In this document: positions 44,334 through 53,517 of the stretch, piece by piece
Position numbering within the stretch: the stretch's first letter is position 1
How the letters are laid out: every line of letters starts with the position of its first letter
Program-made: the position numbers and the translations under genes
Assembly (NCBI RefSeq): GCF_030656875.1
Contig: NZ_CP130943.1
Span: forward strand, 1,674,001 to 1,738,000
Direction of reading: 5' to 3'
From: Prescottella sp. R16
Lineage (GTDB): Bacteria; Actinomycetota; Actinomycetes; Mycobacteriales; Mycobacteriaceae
DNA: 64,000 nucleotides
The notes under the pieces: model-generated
The model's database searches: none
Told to the model about the DNA's origin: nothing
Seen by the model: the letters and a program-made list of their open reading frames with translations, nothing else

Positions 44334-45566
44334 ATGGTCTTCGCTCTCGGGGTGGTGCTGTTCGCGCTCGGCATCGCACTGTCCATCGCGCTGCACGAGG
44401 CCGGTCACATGTGGACCGCGCAGACGCTCGGCATGAAGGTGCGCCGTTACTACATCGGCTTCGGGCCGAAGATCTTCTCGTTCCGCCGCGGTGAGACCGA
44501 GTACGGGCTCAAGGCGATCCCCGCGGGCGGCTTCTGCGACATCGCCGGCATGACCGCGATCGACGAACTCGCCGACGACGAGGTCGACCGCGCCATGTAC
44601 AAGCAGAAGGCGTGGAAGCGGATCGTCGTGATGTCCGGCGGCATCGTGATGAACTTCGTGCTCGGGTTCGTACTCATCGTTGTCCTGGCTGTCGGGTGGG
44701 GGTTGCCGAACCCGGAGACTCGCGCCGTCGTGGAGAAGACGGTGTGCGTCGCGCCCACTCAGGCAGGGAAGGAGAGCGGCTACGCGCTCGCGACGTGTAC
44801 CGGGGATGGTCCTGCTGCGGCCGCCGGTATTCGTGCCGGTGATGTCATCACCGCGGTGAACGGCACGGAGACCGCGACGTTCGGTGATCTGGTGAAGGCG
44901 ACGCAACCCCTGTCGGGGACGGCGGACTTTACGATCGACCGGGACGGACAGACCCTGGTGCTCCCGGTGCAGGTCCAGCAGGCTCAGCGGTGGGTCAACC
45001 CACCGGGATCGACCCTGGAAGATCCGCTCCCGCCGGTGTCTCAGGAGGTCGGTGCCATCGGTGTCGGCGCGCCCCCTGGGATCGTGCAGTACTCGCTGCT
45101 GTCGGCGATTCCGGCGAGTGTGTCCTACACCGGCGACATTTTCGTGCAGACCGCGCACGCCCTGACCCAGATGCCGGCGAAGGTCGTCGACCTCTGGGAT
45201 GCGGTGACCGGCGGTGAGCGAGGCAAGGACACCCCGATCAGCGTGGTGGGGGCCTCGGTGATCGGCGGCGAGGTCGCAGAGGAGGGCTTGTGGCAAGTCT
45301 TCATCGGTATGCTCGCCACCCTCAATTTCTTCCTCGGCATGTTCAACCTGCTGCCGCTGCTGCCGCTCGACGGCGGCCACATCGCGGTGACGGTCTACGA
45401 GAAGATCCGGAACTCGATCCGGAAGATGCGCGGGCTGGCGGCCGGTGGCCCGGTCGACTACATGAAGCTCATGCCCGTGACGTACGTGTTCGTCGTCCTC
45501 GGTGGCGCCTACATGCTGCTCACCCTCACTGCGGACATCGTCAACCCGATCCAGCTGTTCCCCTGA
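44334..45566 (+). CDS. rip1: Site-2 metalloprotease Rip1/RseP (M50)
   Basis: Intramembrane zinc protease of 410 aa that cuts membrane-bound anti-sigma factors and other single-pass proteins after a first cleavage. The zinc motif HEAGH is at residues 21-25 in the first helix and the second site is NLLPLLPLDGGH near residue 345. A PDZ domain lies between (about 130-220; DGPAAAAGIRAGDVITAVNG). Mycobacterial Rip1 (Rv2869c) controls several sigma-factor pathways and envelope lipid genes and lies between dxr and ispG exactly as here. Start ATG at 44334. Confidence 0.95.
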   Translation: MVFALGVVLFALGIALSIALHEAGHMWTAQTLGMKVRRYYIGFGPKIFSFRRGETEYGLKAIPAGGFCDIAGMTAIDELADDEVDRAMYKQKAWKRIVVMSGGIVMNFVLGFVLIVVLAVGWGLPNPETRAVVEKTVCVAPTQAGKESGYALATCTGDGPAAAAGIRAGDVITAVNGTETATFGDLVKATQPLSGTADFTIDRDGQTLVLPVQVQQAQRWVNPPGSTLEDPLPPVSQEVGAIGVGAPPGIVQYSLLSAIPASVSYTGDIFVQTAHALTQMPAKVVDLWDAVTGGERGKDTPISVVGASVIGGEVAEEGLWQVFIGMLATLNFFLGMFNLLPLLPLDGGHIAVTVYEKIRNSIRKMRGLAAGGPVDYMKLMPVTYVFVVLGGAYMLLTLTADIVNPIQLFP

Positions 45567-45640
45567 CCCTGCCGAAGGATCCGGCCGGGTGATCCGGTCG
45601 AACGATAGACTTGCCCCGTACCAACGAAAGAAGGCGAAAC

Positions 45641-46798
45641 GTGACCAGCCCCGTCGGTTTGGGTCTGCCCGAGGTTCCCGCTGTGCTCGCTCCGCGTCGC
45701 AAGACGCGTCAGCTGATGGTCGGCGGTGTCGGTGTCGGCAGCGACCACCCGGTGTCGGTGCAGTCGATGTGCACCACCAAGACGCACGACATCAACGCGA
45801 CCCTGCAGCAGATCGCCGAGCTCACGGCGTCCGGCTGCGACATCGTCCGCGTCGCGTGCCCGCGCCAGGAGGACGCGGACGCGCTCGCGACGATCGCGAA
45901 GAAGAGCAAGATCCCGGTGATCGCCGACATCCACTTCCAGCCGCGGTACATCTTCGCGGCGATCGACGCCGGTTGCGCCGCGGTCCGCGTCAACCCCGGC
46001 AACATCAAGGAGTTCGACGGCCGCGTCAAGGAGGTCGCGAAGGCGGCCGGGGACGCGGGCATCCCGATCCGGATCGGCGTCAACGCCGGTTCGCTCGATC
46101 CGCGGCTGATGCAGAAGTACGGCAAGGCCACCCCGGAGGCGCTCGTCGAGTCGGCGCTGTGGGAGGCGGGCCTGTTCGAGGAACACGGCTACGGCGACAT
46201 CAAGATCTCCGTCAAGCACAACGATCCCGTCGTCATGGTCGAGGCGTACCGGCAGCTGGCCGCGCAGTGCGACTACCCCCTCCACCTGGGTGTGACCGAG
46301 GCCGGTCCGGCGTTCCAGGGCACCATCAAGTCGGCGGTCGCGTTCGGCGCGCTGCTGTCCGAGGGCATCGGCGACACCATCCGGGTCTCGCTGTCGGCGC
46401 CGCCGGCGGAGGAGATCAAGGTCGGCACGCAGATCCTGCAGTCGCTGAACCTGCGTCCCCGCAAACTCGAGATCGTCTCGTGCCCGTCCTGTGGTCGGGC
46501 GCAGGTCGACGTCTACAAGCTTGCGAACGAGGTCACGGCCGGGCTCGAGGGCATGGAGGTGCCGCTGCGGGTCGCCGTGATGGGGTGTGTCGTCAACGGT
46601 CCCGGTGAGGCCCGCGAGGCGGACCTCGGTGTCGCGTCCGGCAACGGCAAGGGGCAGATCTTCGTCAAGGGCCAGGTCATCAAGACGGTCCCGGAGGCGC
46701 TGATCGTCGAAACCCTCATCGAAGAAGCGATGCGGATCGCCGAGGAGATGGAAGCCGGTGGGCAGCCCAGCGGCGCCCCGTCGGTGACCGTCGGCTGA
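45641..46798 (+). CDS. ispG: 4-hydroxy-3-methylbut-2-en-1-yl diphosphate synthase
   Basis: MEP-pathway enzyme of 385 aa reducing MEcPP to HMBPP with a [4Fe-4S] cluster. The TIM-barrel part has [36 protein letters not shown] and [15 protein letters not shown]; cluster ligands are in [14 protein letters not shown] and [23 protein letters not shown] at 45641 with AAAGAAGG 9 bp upstream. The DNA before it ends the rip1 gene by 74 bp. With dxr nearby the locus supplies two of the seven pathway steps; the GNAT gene follows after 84 bp. Confidence 0.97.
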   Translation: MTSPVGLGLPEVPAVLAPRRKTRQLMVGGVGVGSDHPVSVQSMCTTKTHDINATLQQIAELTASGCDIVRVACPRQEDADALATIAKKSKIPVIADIHFQPRYIFAAIDAGCAAVRVNPGNIKEFDGRVKEVAKAAGDAGIPIRIGVNAGSLDPRLMQKYGKATPEALVESALWEAGLFEEHGYGDIKISVKHNDPVVMVEAYRQLAAQCDYPLHLGVTEAGPAFQGTIKSAVAFGALLSEGIGDTIRVSLSAPPAEEIKVGTQILQSLNLRPRKLEIVSCPSCGRAQVDVYKLANEVTAGLEGMEVPLRVAVMGCVVNGPGEAREADLGVASGNGKGQIFVKGQVIKTVPEALIVETLIEEAMRIAEEMEAGGQPSGAPSVTVG

Positions 46799-46882
46799 AA
46801 CCTCCCACGCAGCGCCCCTTCGTGGCAGTCTTGCTCTCGACGACACACGGTCGGCAGATTCGGACACGAAGGGAGTGCGTCG

Positions 46883-47719
46883 GTGCTCAAGCTCCTCGGA
46901 GCGAGGCAGCTGGGCGGTCGGGACACTGCCCAGGTGCTGCGTGTACTCGAGGCCGACCCGGTGGCTGCGTGCATGGTTGCCGCGCGCGTCCAGCAGGTCG
47001 GGCTGGATCCACGGTCCCTGCACGGTGAGATGTGGAGCCGGGGCGGGCCCACCGAATCGTTGTGTTTCGCCGGCGCCAATCTGATTCCGCTGCTCGGAGA
47101 CGTCGACGATCTGCGGTCGTTCGCCGACCGGGCGAGCCGGTTCCCGCGCATGTGCTCGTCGCTCGTGGGACGCGCCGAACTGACCCTCCCGTTGTGGGAG
47201 ATGCTCGAATCGGACTGGGGGTCGGCCCGGGAGGTGCGCGGCGAGCAGCCACTGCTCGTCCTCGACGGCACCCCCACCGTGCGGCCCGATCCGCTGGTAC
47301 GGCAGGTGCGGATGGACGAGGTCGAGGCGTACCTGCCGGCCGCGATCGCGATGTTCGTGGAGGAGGTCGGTATCGATCCGCGCCTGCACGACGGTGGCCG
47401 CGGCTACCGGCGTCGGGTCGCGAACCTCATCGCGTCCGGTCGGGCGTGGGCGCGCTTCGAGGACGGCGAGGTCGTGTACAAGGCCGAGGTGGGGTCGATG
47501 TCGGCGTCCGTCGGACAGATCCAAGGTGTGTGGGTCGATCCGTCCCGCCGTGGTGAGGGGATCGGCGCGGCCGGGACCGCCGCGGTGGCCGCGGCCGTCG
47601 TCGCCCGTGGCCGGGTGGCGAGCCTGTACGTCAACAGTTTCAACCAGCCGGCGCGCCGCGCCTACGCCCGTGTGGGCTTCACCCAGGTTGCGACGTTCGC
47701 GACCGTCCTGCTCGACTGA
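46883..47719 (+). CDS. GNAT family N-acetyltransferase (Rv2867c-like)
   Basis: Protein of 278 aa. The N-terminal part (about 1-135) resembles the DUF4081 domain that precedes GNAT in this actinobacterial family. The C-terminal GNAT domain has the acetyl-CoA loop QGVWVDPSRRGEGIGAAGTA (about residues 212-231) and the final SLYVNSFNQPARRAYARVGF. The acceptor is unknown. GTG start at 46883. Its place after ispG matches Rv2867c, where the conserved synteny block ends in this window; a converging gene follows immediately. Confidence 0.88.
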   Translation: MLKLLGARQLGGRDTAQVLRVLEADPVAACMVAARVQQVGLDPRSLHGEMWSRGGPTESLCFAGANLIPLLGDVDDLRSFADRASRFPRMCSSLVGRAELTLPLWEMLESDWGSAREVRGEQPLLVLDGTPTVRPDPLVRQVRMDEVEAYLPAAIAMFVEEVGIDPRLHDGGRGYRRRVANLIASGRAWARFEDGEVVYKAEVGSMSASVGQIQGVWVDPSRRGEGIGAAGTAAVAAAVVARGRVASLYVNSFNQPARRAYARVGFTQVATFATVLLD

Positions 47720-48490
47720 TCACACGTACAGCACGGTCCGGGTCACCTGCCTGGTGGCCCGGTTCAGATAGCAGAACAGGACGGCATGAGCGCCGTCGAC
47801 GGTGCACGTGGCGGTGACCGTGTCGCCGGCCGCGACGATCTTCGTGAGGTCCCGCACCGGCCGGCCGCCGAGGAGGTCGAGGGCGCGGCGATCACCGCGG
47901 TCGGCGTCGGCGACGAGCCGGCGGACGGCCTGCTTGCCGCGCTCGCCGACGCTGCGGACCGCGAGCCCGAACGCAAGTGACCCGCCGAGCCCCTGTAGCC
48001 GCAGCATCCGGGCGCCCATCCCGGCGGCCACTCCGAGCTTCGCCCGGTCGAGCCCGGCGACCTGTGCGAACATCGGCGCCACCTCCCAGTGGGCTGCGAT
48101 CCGGCGGATCCGTGGGGGGCCGTCGTCGAGCGTCGTCTCGTACAGCAGGTGCATCGGCGCCTGCGCGACGACGCCGTCCCCGAGTCGGGTCTCGATCGTG
48201 ACATCGCGGACCACGTCGAGACCGGACACGATATCGTCGTGCTCGACGTGGAAGTGGATGTCGTTGGGGGCGATGAACGTGTCCCAGAATCGGTCCAGCG
48301 GGGCGCCGCCGCGGCTACGGCTGCGCCGGTCGTACAGGCCGCCGAGGACAGGGCGCCCACCGACCGGATCCTCCACCACGTGCCGCTGCGCGAACAACCC
48401 CAACCAGGCGTTCTTGTCGTGGACGGCGACCGCGGCGGGGGAGCCGAGGACGAGGTCGAGCAGTTCCTGCCGGGTCGGTGTCGTGGTCAT
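47720..48490 (-). CDS. NTF2/SnoaL-like fold protein
   Basis: Protein of 256 aa. Residues 5-145 look like a SnoaL/ketosteroid-isomerase-like domain: LLDLVLGSPAAVAVHDKNAW, LFAQRHVVEDPVGGRPVLGG, FWDTFIAPNDIHFHVEHDDI. A hinge with small, Gly-rich residues follows, then RDLTKIVAAGDTVTATCTVD, which resembles another strand pair of the same fold. No catalytic residues can be assigned. It may bind or isomerise a hydrophobic ligand, but that is only family-level inference. It converges on the GNAT gene with no spacer and is 49 bp from the LuxR gene on the same strand. Confidence 0.75.
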   Translation of the reverse strand: MTTTPTRQELLDLVLGSPAAVAVHDKNAWLGLFAQRHVVEDPVGGRPVLGGLYDRRSRSRGGAPLDRFWDTFIAPNDIHFHVEHDDIVSGLDVVRDVTIETRLGDGVVAQAPMHLLYETTLDDGPPRIRRIAAHWEVAPMFAQVAGLDRAKLGVAAGMGARMLRLQGLGGSLAFGLAVRSVGERGKQAVRRLVADADRGDRRALDLLGGRPVRDLTKIVAAGDTVTATCTVDGAHAVLFCYLNRATRQVTRTVLYV

Positions 48491-48539
48491 GCGCGCGAGT
48501 ATCGCACAGCGGTGGAACGTGTTGCAGAAATTTCGGCCG

Positions 48540-49460
48540 TCAGGGCAGCAGGCCCAGGCGGCGGGCGGCGACGACGGCTTCCCTCCGGGTGTGGGTGTCG
48601 AGTTTGCCCATCGCGCTGCGCAGGTAACTCTTCACGGTCTGCGGTTTGACGGAGATGCGTTCGGCGATCTCGACGTTGGTGCAGCCGAGGGCGGCGTGGG
48701 CGAGGACGTCGAGTTCGCGGGTGGACAGCGTGACGGCCGGGTGGGTGGGGGACGGCGGCTGGGGAGAGCCGAGGCCGGCGAGCCGACCCGACAGTGCACG
48801 CAGTCGTTCCTGCAGTTCGGGGTCGCCGATCATCTGGGCGATGCTGCGCAGTTCGGCGTGCACGTCACGGATCTCCTCGGCGTCGACTGCCGGGTGCGCG
48901 GACTGCTCGGCGACGGCCGCGTCGAGCAGTCGTACCCGCCGGTCCACCTCGTCGCGGATCGTGATCTCACTGGTGAGGCGGCGTCCGGCCTGGATCATGA
49001 CGTCGGTGAGCCGATCTCCGATCGGGGTGTTCTCGCGGACCGCGGCATACACGACGGCGCGGGGGGTGCCCTGTACGACGACGGGCACCGCGAGCACCGA
49101 CTGCAGGCCCTCGGCGATCACCTGACGGTCGTAGTGGTGGGTGATCGACAGGTCGCGGCTGTAGTCGTGGATCGCGATGGGGTTCTTCCGTTCGACGACG
49201 CGTCCCCCGAGTCCGGAACTCTCGGCGACGGCGAGTCCGCGCAACCCGTCGGTGTGGGTGCCGACGAACTCGCCCAGGTGCAGGGTGTTGTCCTGGACTT
49301 CGCCGCCGAACAGGACGGGCACGATGCCGGTGGCGGCGACTCTGCGCAGTTCGGCACGCAGTGCGTCGCGGTCGCGGGGACGGAGCAGGGCCGCGGTGTC
49401 GGTGGCCAACCGTGTCACCCCTTTCCGGGGGTAGTCGTTCGACTCGATGTCACGAAGCAT
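48540..49460 (-). CDS. GAF domain LuxR-type transcriptional regulator
   Basis: Regulator of 306 aa. A GAF-like sensor covers about residues 45-170 (VPVLFGGEVQDNTLHLGEF, GLAVAESSGLGGRVVERKNP, LQSVLAVPVVVQGTPRAVVY). A helical linker follows and the C-terminal 60 residues form the LuxR HTH (LSTRELDVLAHAALGCTNVE, IAERISVKPQTVKSYLRSAM). There is no receiver domain. Similar GAF-LuxR proteins in Rhodococcus control degradation genes. Its divergent position 53 bp from the acyl-CoA synthetase gene suggests that gene as target, with an acyl or aromatic effector possible. Confidence 0.88.
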   Translation of the reverse strand: MLRDIESNDYPRKGVTRLATDTAALLRPRDRDALRAELRRVAATGIVPVLFGGEVQDNTLHLGEFVGTHTDGLRGLAVAESSGLGGRVVERKNPIAIHDYSRDLSITHHYDRQVIAEGLQSVLAVPVVVQGTPRAVVYAAVRENTPIGDRLTDVMIQAGRRLTSEITIRDEVDRRVRLLDAAVAEQSAHPAVDAEEIRDVHAELRSIAQMIGDPELQERLRALSGRLAGLGSPQPPSPTHPAVTLSTRELDVLAHAALGCTNVEIAERISVKPQTVKSYLRSAMGKLDTHTRREAVVAARRLGLLP

Positions 49461-49513
49461 ATAGGTCGAATTTCAGTCCGATTTCTCATCGGACCCGACG
49501 ACGAGGAGTGACG

Positions 49514-51148
49514 ATGAGCATCGACACCACCGCCCGCGTACGCGAACTGCTGGCGCAGTACGAGTCCCCGCAGGCATGCGCCGCCGACCTGCTGTGCGAC
49601 GGGCACCCCGCCGATGCGGTGGCGTTCACCGTCGTCGAGGCGGATCTGTCGTCGCACGATCTGACGTACGGATGGCTGCGTGAGGAGTCGACGCGGTTCG
49701 CGGCCGCACTGGCCGGTCTGGGTGTGGAGCCGGGCGACTGTGTCGCCACGCTGATGGGCAAGTCGGCGGAGATCGTCGTCGCCCTGCTGGGTATCTGGCG
49801 TCGCGGCGCCGTGCACGTGCCGCTGTTCACGGCGTTCGCGCCGCCGGCGATCGCCTTCCGGGTGGAGGCCAGCAAGACGAAGGTCGTCGTCGCCGACGCC
49901 GGTCAGGTCGCCAAGCTCGCGCCGGGCGGCGACATGCCGGAGAACCCGTCGTGGACGACGATCGTCGTCGATGGTGGGGACGACGTCGCCGACGGTGTCC
50001 TGCGGTTCGAGGACCTGATCGCGCAGCACTCGGCGGACGACCCGCGCGGCGGTGCGGTCGCGCTCGGTGGCGACGCCCCGATCGTGCGCCTGTTCACGTC
50101 CGGCACCACCGGCACCCCGAAGGGTGTCCCGGTGCCGATCCGGGCGCTCGCCGCGTTCCGCTCGTACATCGAGTGGGGCCTGGACGTGCAGGAGGACGAC
50201 GTCTTCTGGAACGCGGCCGACCCGGGCTGGGCGTACGGCCTGTACTACGCACTGCTCGGCCCGATGGCCGCCGGTGTCCGCAGCATCCTGCTGCACTCGG
50301 GCTTCTCGGCCCCGCTCACCTGGAAGGTGATCGAGAAGTTCGGTGTCACCAACTTCGCGGCCGCCCCCACCGTGTACCGCAGCCTGCGCGCCGACGAGAC
50401 CCCGGTCCCGGAGTCGGTGAAGCTGCGTCGTGCATCGTCGGCCGGTGAGCCCCTGACCCCCGACGTCATCGCGTGGTCGCAGGAGCAGCTGGGCGTGAAG
50501 GTCCACGACCAGTACGGCCAGACCGAGCACGGCATGTTCATCATCAACGCATGGGCCGACGGTCTGTACGAGGATGTCGTCGCCGGTTCGATGGGTCGGC
50601 CGCTGCCCGGTTGGAGCTGCGCCGTCCTCGCCGACGACTCCGACGAGATCAACCCGCCCCGCACCCCGGGCCGCGTCGCGATCGACACCCACGCCAGCCC
50701 GCTCATGTGGTTCACCGGTTACAGCGACGACGCCGAGAAGACCGCTGCCCGCTTCACCGAGGACGGCCGCTGGTACATCACCGGCGACGCCGGCCAGACC
50801 GACGAGGAGGGACGCTTCTTCTTCTCGTCCCGCGACGACGACGTCATCATCATGGCCGGCTACCGCATCGGCCCCTTCGATGTCGAGAGCGTCCTCGTCA
50901 TGCACGACGACGTCGTCGAGGCCGCCGTCGTCGGCATGCCCGACGAACTGCGCGGCGAGGTCCTCGAGGCGTTCGTCGTGCTGCGGAACGGTGTGGAGGG
51001 CACCGACGAGCTCGAGAAGGAACTGCAGCAGCTCGTGAAGACGAAGTTCGCCGCCCACGCCTACCCGCGGACCGTGCACTTCGTCGAGAACCTCCCCAAG
51101 ACCCCGAGCGGCAAGATCCAGCGGTTCCTGCTGCGTCAGGGTCGGTGA
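49514..51148 (+). CDS. AMP-forming acyl-CoA synthetase
   Basis: ANL-superfamily ligase of 544 aa that activates a carboxylic acid to its CoA thioester through an acyl-AMP. ATP site RLFTSGTTGTPKGVPVP at residues 192-208, YGQTEHGMF for adenine/acyl contacts, TGYSDDAEKTAARF, and the Asp/Arg hinge in YITGDAGQTDEEGRFFFSSR. The catalytic lysine is Lys534 in TPSGKIQRF. The layout is close to acetyl/medium-chain AcsM-type enzymes; the acid is unknown. It stands alone on the plus strand, divergent from a GAF-LuxR gene, and ends at a hairpin. ATG at 49514 with GAGGAG upstream. Confidence 0.9.
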   Translation: MSIDTTARVRELLAQYESPQACAADLLCDGHPADAVAFTVVEADLSSHDLTYGWLREESTRFAAALAGLGVEPGDCVATLMGKSAEIVVALLGIWRRGAVHVPLFTAFAPPAIAFRVEASKTKVVVADAGQVAKLAPGGDMPENPSWTTIVVDGGDDVADGVLRFEDLIAQHSADDPRGGAVALGGDAPIVRLFTSGTTGTPKGVPVPIRALAAFRSYIEWGLDVQEDDVFWNAADPGWAYGLYYALLGPMAAGVRSILLHSGFSAPLTWKVIEKFGVTNFAAAPTVYRSLRADETPVPESVKLRRASSAGEPLTPDVIAWSQEQLGVKVHDQYGQTEHGMFIINAWADGLYEDVVAGSMGRPLPGWSCAVLADDSDEINPPRTPGRVAIDTHASPLMWFTGYSDDAEKTAARFTEDGRWYITGDAGQTDEEGRFFFSSRDDDVIIMAGYRIGPFDVESVLVMHDDVVEAAVVGMPDELRGEVLEAFVVLRNGVEGTDELEKELQQLVKTKFAAHAYPRTVHFVENLPKTPSGKIQRFLLRQGR

Positions 51149-51173
51149 TCCGACCGGAGTCACCGACCGGGCC

Positions 51174-51205
51174 TGAGCGCCCGCCCCACCCGGGGCGGGC
51201 GCTCA
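51174..51205. terminator. Hairpin between acyl-CoA synthetase and membrane-protein gene
   Basis: Perfect 14-bp inverted repeat (51174-51187 and 51192-51205) with an ACCC loop, 25 bp after the synthetase stop. It also includes the stop codon of the converging membrane-protein gene, so it can terminate both. Confidence 0.8.
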
Positions 51206-51742
51206 GTCGTGTGCGGGGTGCGTCCGGCTGCGACGACGGTCGATCAGTGCGCCCCGAAGGCTCATCAGCACGCTCAGGCCCAGACCCCAGCCGACCATCG
51301 AGAACATGATGCCGACACCGGACAGCCCGGTCGTGTCGAACGTGGCTGCCACACAGAACGCGGCCGCGAACCCGGCGGTCGTGCCCGCCGCCGCAGCCAG
51401 CCCGCCGGACCGCGTCCACCGGGACAGTTGCGCCGCGACGAAACACCCCGCCACCACCGTCGCCCCGCACGCCACCACCTGCCAGGTGGGGAACGCGTTC
51501 GGGGCGGGCAGCCCGGGGCCTTGACCGTAGGCCGACCAGCTCAGCCAGCCCGCGCACGCGACGAACCCCAGGGCGAACGCCGTCGCCGCGGTCGCCCACA
51601 GCCCCAGCCGGCCCGCGCGGGGCCGGCTGTCGGCCCGTTCGACCCGCAGCACCGAGCGAATCATGTTCGCTGCGAACAGCATCGGCACGCCGACGAAGAT
51701 CGTGACGAGCCACAGGTACTGCGGCCAGGAGAAAGCGCTCAT
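51203..51742 (-). CDS. Uncharacterised integral membrane protein
   Basis: Protein of 179 aa with five hydrophobic segments: QYLWLVTIFVGVPMLFAANM, LWATAATAFALGFVACAGWL, WQVVACGATVVAGCFVAAQL, GTTAGFAAAFCVAATF and VGIMFSMVGWGLGLSVLM, and a basic end ALIDRRRSRTH. No known family is recognised. I chose the ATG at 51742 because AGGGTGA lies upstream; an earlier ATG at 51763 falls in an inverted repeat. It lies downstream of the phosphonate-type operon but is separated from it by a long-loop hairpin, so membership in that operon is uncertain. Confidence 0.72.
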   Translation of the reverse strand: MSAFSWPQYLWLVTIFVGVPMLFAANMIRSVLRVERADSRPRAGRLGLWATAATAFALGFVACAGWLSWSAYGQGPGLPAPNAFPTWQVVACGATVVAGCFVAAQLSRWTRSGGLAAAAGTTAGFAAAFCVAATFDTTGLSGVGIMFSMVGWGLGLSVLMSLRGALIDRRRSRTHPAHD

Positions 51743-51762
51743 GAGATCACCCTGACACAGCA

Positions 51763-51828
51763 CCGAGCGCCCATTCCTGCACCGCAGTTGCGGGAATCCG
51801 CATATCGGGGCGAGGAATGGGCGCTCGG
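51763..51828. repeat. 16-bp inverted repeat with 34-base spacer
   Basis: Perfect 16-bp arms at 51763-51778 and 51813-51828, 12 bp beyond the last permease gene. Read on the minus strand it would form a long-stemmed hairpin with a 34-base loop and no T-run. It may act as a 3'-end processing or stabilising element of the transport operon. Confidence 0.75.
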
Positions 51829-51839
51829 GCCGAACAGGC

Positions 51840-52637
51840 TCAGCGGGCGGCGCCGCGTCCGCGGATGCGTCCGAGGACCAGCAGCGCCAGCAGGGTGACG
51901 AGCAGCAGCATCGTGGTGTTGGCGGCGGCCTGGAACACCTGGCCGCGGTCGGTGAGCCCGAAGATGGCCACCGGCAGCGTCTTCCACGTGGCCGGGTACA
52001 CCATGATCGTGGCGCCGAGTTCGCCCATGGACAGGGCGACGGACAGGCCCGCGGCCGCCCCGAGAGCAGGTACCAGCAGGGGCAGGGTGATCCGGAACAG
52101 GACCCGGGCCGGTCCGGCGCCGAGGGATTCGGCGGCCTGCCGATAGGCGGGATCGAGGCGATCCAATGCCGCGGAGACGGAGCTGAACGCGAACGCCAGC
52201 ACCAGCACGGCGTGCGCGAGGATGACGATCCACTTGGTGCCGCCGAGCAGCAGCGGCCGCTCGTTGAACGCGATGAGCAGGCCCAGGCCGATCGCCACCG
52301 ACGGCAGCGCCACCGGCAGGTGGAACACGGCGTCGGTGATCTTGCGCAGCCACGCCGGGGCCTCCCGGGCGGCGAGCGCCGCCCACGTGCCGACGACGAG
52401 GGCTAGGCCGCCCGCGATGATCGCGGTCTGCAGGCTGACGATCATGCTGGCGAGGTTCTCGTCGGACAGGGCCGCCGACAGGTTCTTCGTTCCCAGGTTC
52501 GACGGCAGCGGGCCGTTCCATGCGCCGGCCAGGGCCGCGGCGATCACCGTGGCGATCGGGGCGACGAACACGACCGTGACGACGGCGGCGAAGAAGCCGA
52601 GCGTGAGATACCTAGCGCGTCGGGTCCACAGCAGCAC
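51840..52637 (-). CDS. ABC permease, 2-aminoethylphosphonate type (PhnV-like)
   Basis: Inner-membrane permease of 265 aa with six segments and the ABC EAA loop (DPAYRQAAESLGAGPARVLFRI). Similarity is to the second permease of spermidine/2-aminoethylphosphonate importers. It would pair with the upstream permease as the channel of the importer. Start ATG at 52637 overlaps the end of the upstream permease by 26 bp, which suggests coupling. The substrate is inferred from the adjacent PhnX-like hydrolase and binding protein rather than from this sequence. Confidence 0.82.
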   Translation of the reverse strand: MLLWTRRARYLTLGFFAAVVTVVFVAPIATVIAAALAGAWNGPLPSNLGTKNLSAALSDENLASMIVSLQTAIIAGGLALVVGTWAALAAREAPAWLRKITDAVFHLPVALPSVAIGLGLLIAFNERPLLLGGTKWIVILAHAVLVLAFAFSSVSAALDRLDPAYRQAAESLGAGPARVLFRITLPLLVPALGAAAGLSVALSMGELGATIMVYPATWKTLPVAIFGLTDRGQVFQAAANTTMLLLVTLLALLVLGRIRGRGAAR

Positions 52638-53517
52638 GGCTGCCTCCCATCAGTCGGGCGAACAGGAATCGGTAGCCGCCGTACAGGGCGAGCGACAGCG
52701 CCACCTGGACGGTCGCGATGACCGCGGCGCCGGGCAGGTCGAAGGTGACGATGCCGTGCGTGTAGATCAGCACCGGCAGCGTCATGACGTCCTTGGCGCC
52801 GGTGAACAGGACGATGCCGAACTCGTTGAGCGTCAACAGCAGCACCAGCGATCCGCCGGCCATCATCGCGGGCCACGCCTCGGGCAGCACCACCTGGCGC
52901 AGCACCCGCAGCGGGGACGCGCCGAGGCTCGCGGCGACGTCGAGCTGGTCGCGGGGGATCTGCGAGAACGCCGCCAGCAGGGGCCGCACCACGAACGGCG
53001 TGAAGAACGTGATCTCGGCGGCGATCACCCCCCACGGCGTGTTCAGGAAGTTCAGGGGGCCCTGCTCGGCGCCGGTGACGCGGGTGATCAGGGCGTTGAC
53101 CGCGCCGGCGGTGCCGTACAGGAATGTGAACGCGAGTGTCACCAGGAACGACGGCAGCGACAGGATCGTGTCGATCAGCCGGCCCACCACCTTCGATCCG
53201 GGGAACGGTACGAACGCGAGGACGAGGGCGAGGAACGTGCCGAGCACCAGGCAGCCGATCGTGGAGGTGACGGCCACTTGCACGGTGCGCCACAACGCGT
53301 TCCGGAACGACGCGGATCCGAGGACCTCGGTCCACGTGGACCAGCCGCGGCCGGTGTCGGTGACGGTGGACTCCGCCAGCACCCGCGCCATCGGGTACAC
53401 GGCGAACCCGACGACGAGCAGCAGCGGCGGTAGTACCCACAGGCCGGCCCGCCACTTCGACGGTTCGGGCCGGGCGGGGGGTTCGACGGCGGTGGGGGCG
53501 TCGAGGACGGCGGTCAC
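52612..53517 (-). CDS. ABC permease, 2-aminoethylphosphonate type (PhnU-like)
   Basis: Permease of 301 aa. After a Pro-rich N-terminal 25 residues come six segments: LWVLPPLLLVVGFAVYPMAR, then VQVAVTSTIGCLVLGTFLAL and further helices. The EAA-type loop is DQLDVAASLGASPLRVLRQV. GTG start at 53517 overlaps the ATPase stop (GTGA). It forms the transmembrane dimer with the next gene product. The permease-permease-ATPase-lipoprotein set is complete, so a functional importer is expected. Confidence 0.83.
   Translation of the reverse strand: MTAVLDAPTAVEPPARPEPSKWRAGLWVLPPLLLVVGFAVYPMARVLAESTVTDTGRGWSTWTEVLGSASFRNALWRTVQVAVTSTIGCLVLGTFLALVLAFVPFPGSKVVGRLIDTILSLPSFLVTLAFTFLYGTAGAVNALITRVTGAEQGPLNFLNTPWGVIAAEITFFTPFVVRPLLAAFSQIPRDQLDVAASLGASPLRVLRQVVLPEAWPAMMAGGSLVLLLTLNEFGIVLFTGAKDVMTLPVLIYTHGIVTFDLPGAAVIATVQVALSLALYGGYRFLFARLMGGSRAAVDPTR

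Noticed and set aside
45509..47524. 671-residue open frame on the minus strand opposite ispG and the GNAT gene
   Set aside because: It mirrors two well-conserved plus-strand genes; composition is Arg/Asp/Leu-rich shadow sequence with no recognisable domain. Such frames are expected in DNA this GC-rich.
49415..51163. 582-residue frame opposite the acyl-CoA synthetase
   Set aside because: Shadow of a clear AMP-ligase gene with all motifs on the plus strand.
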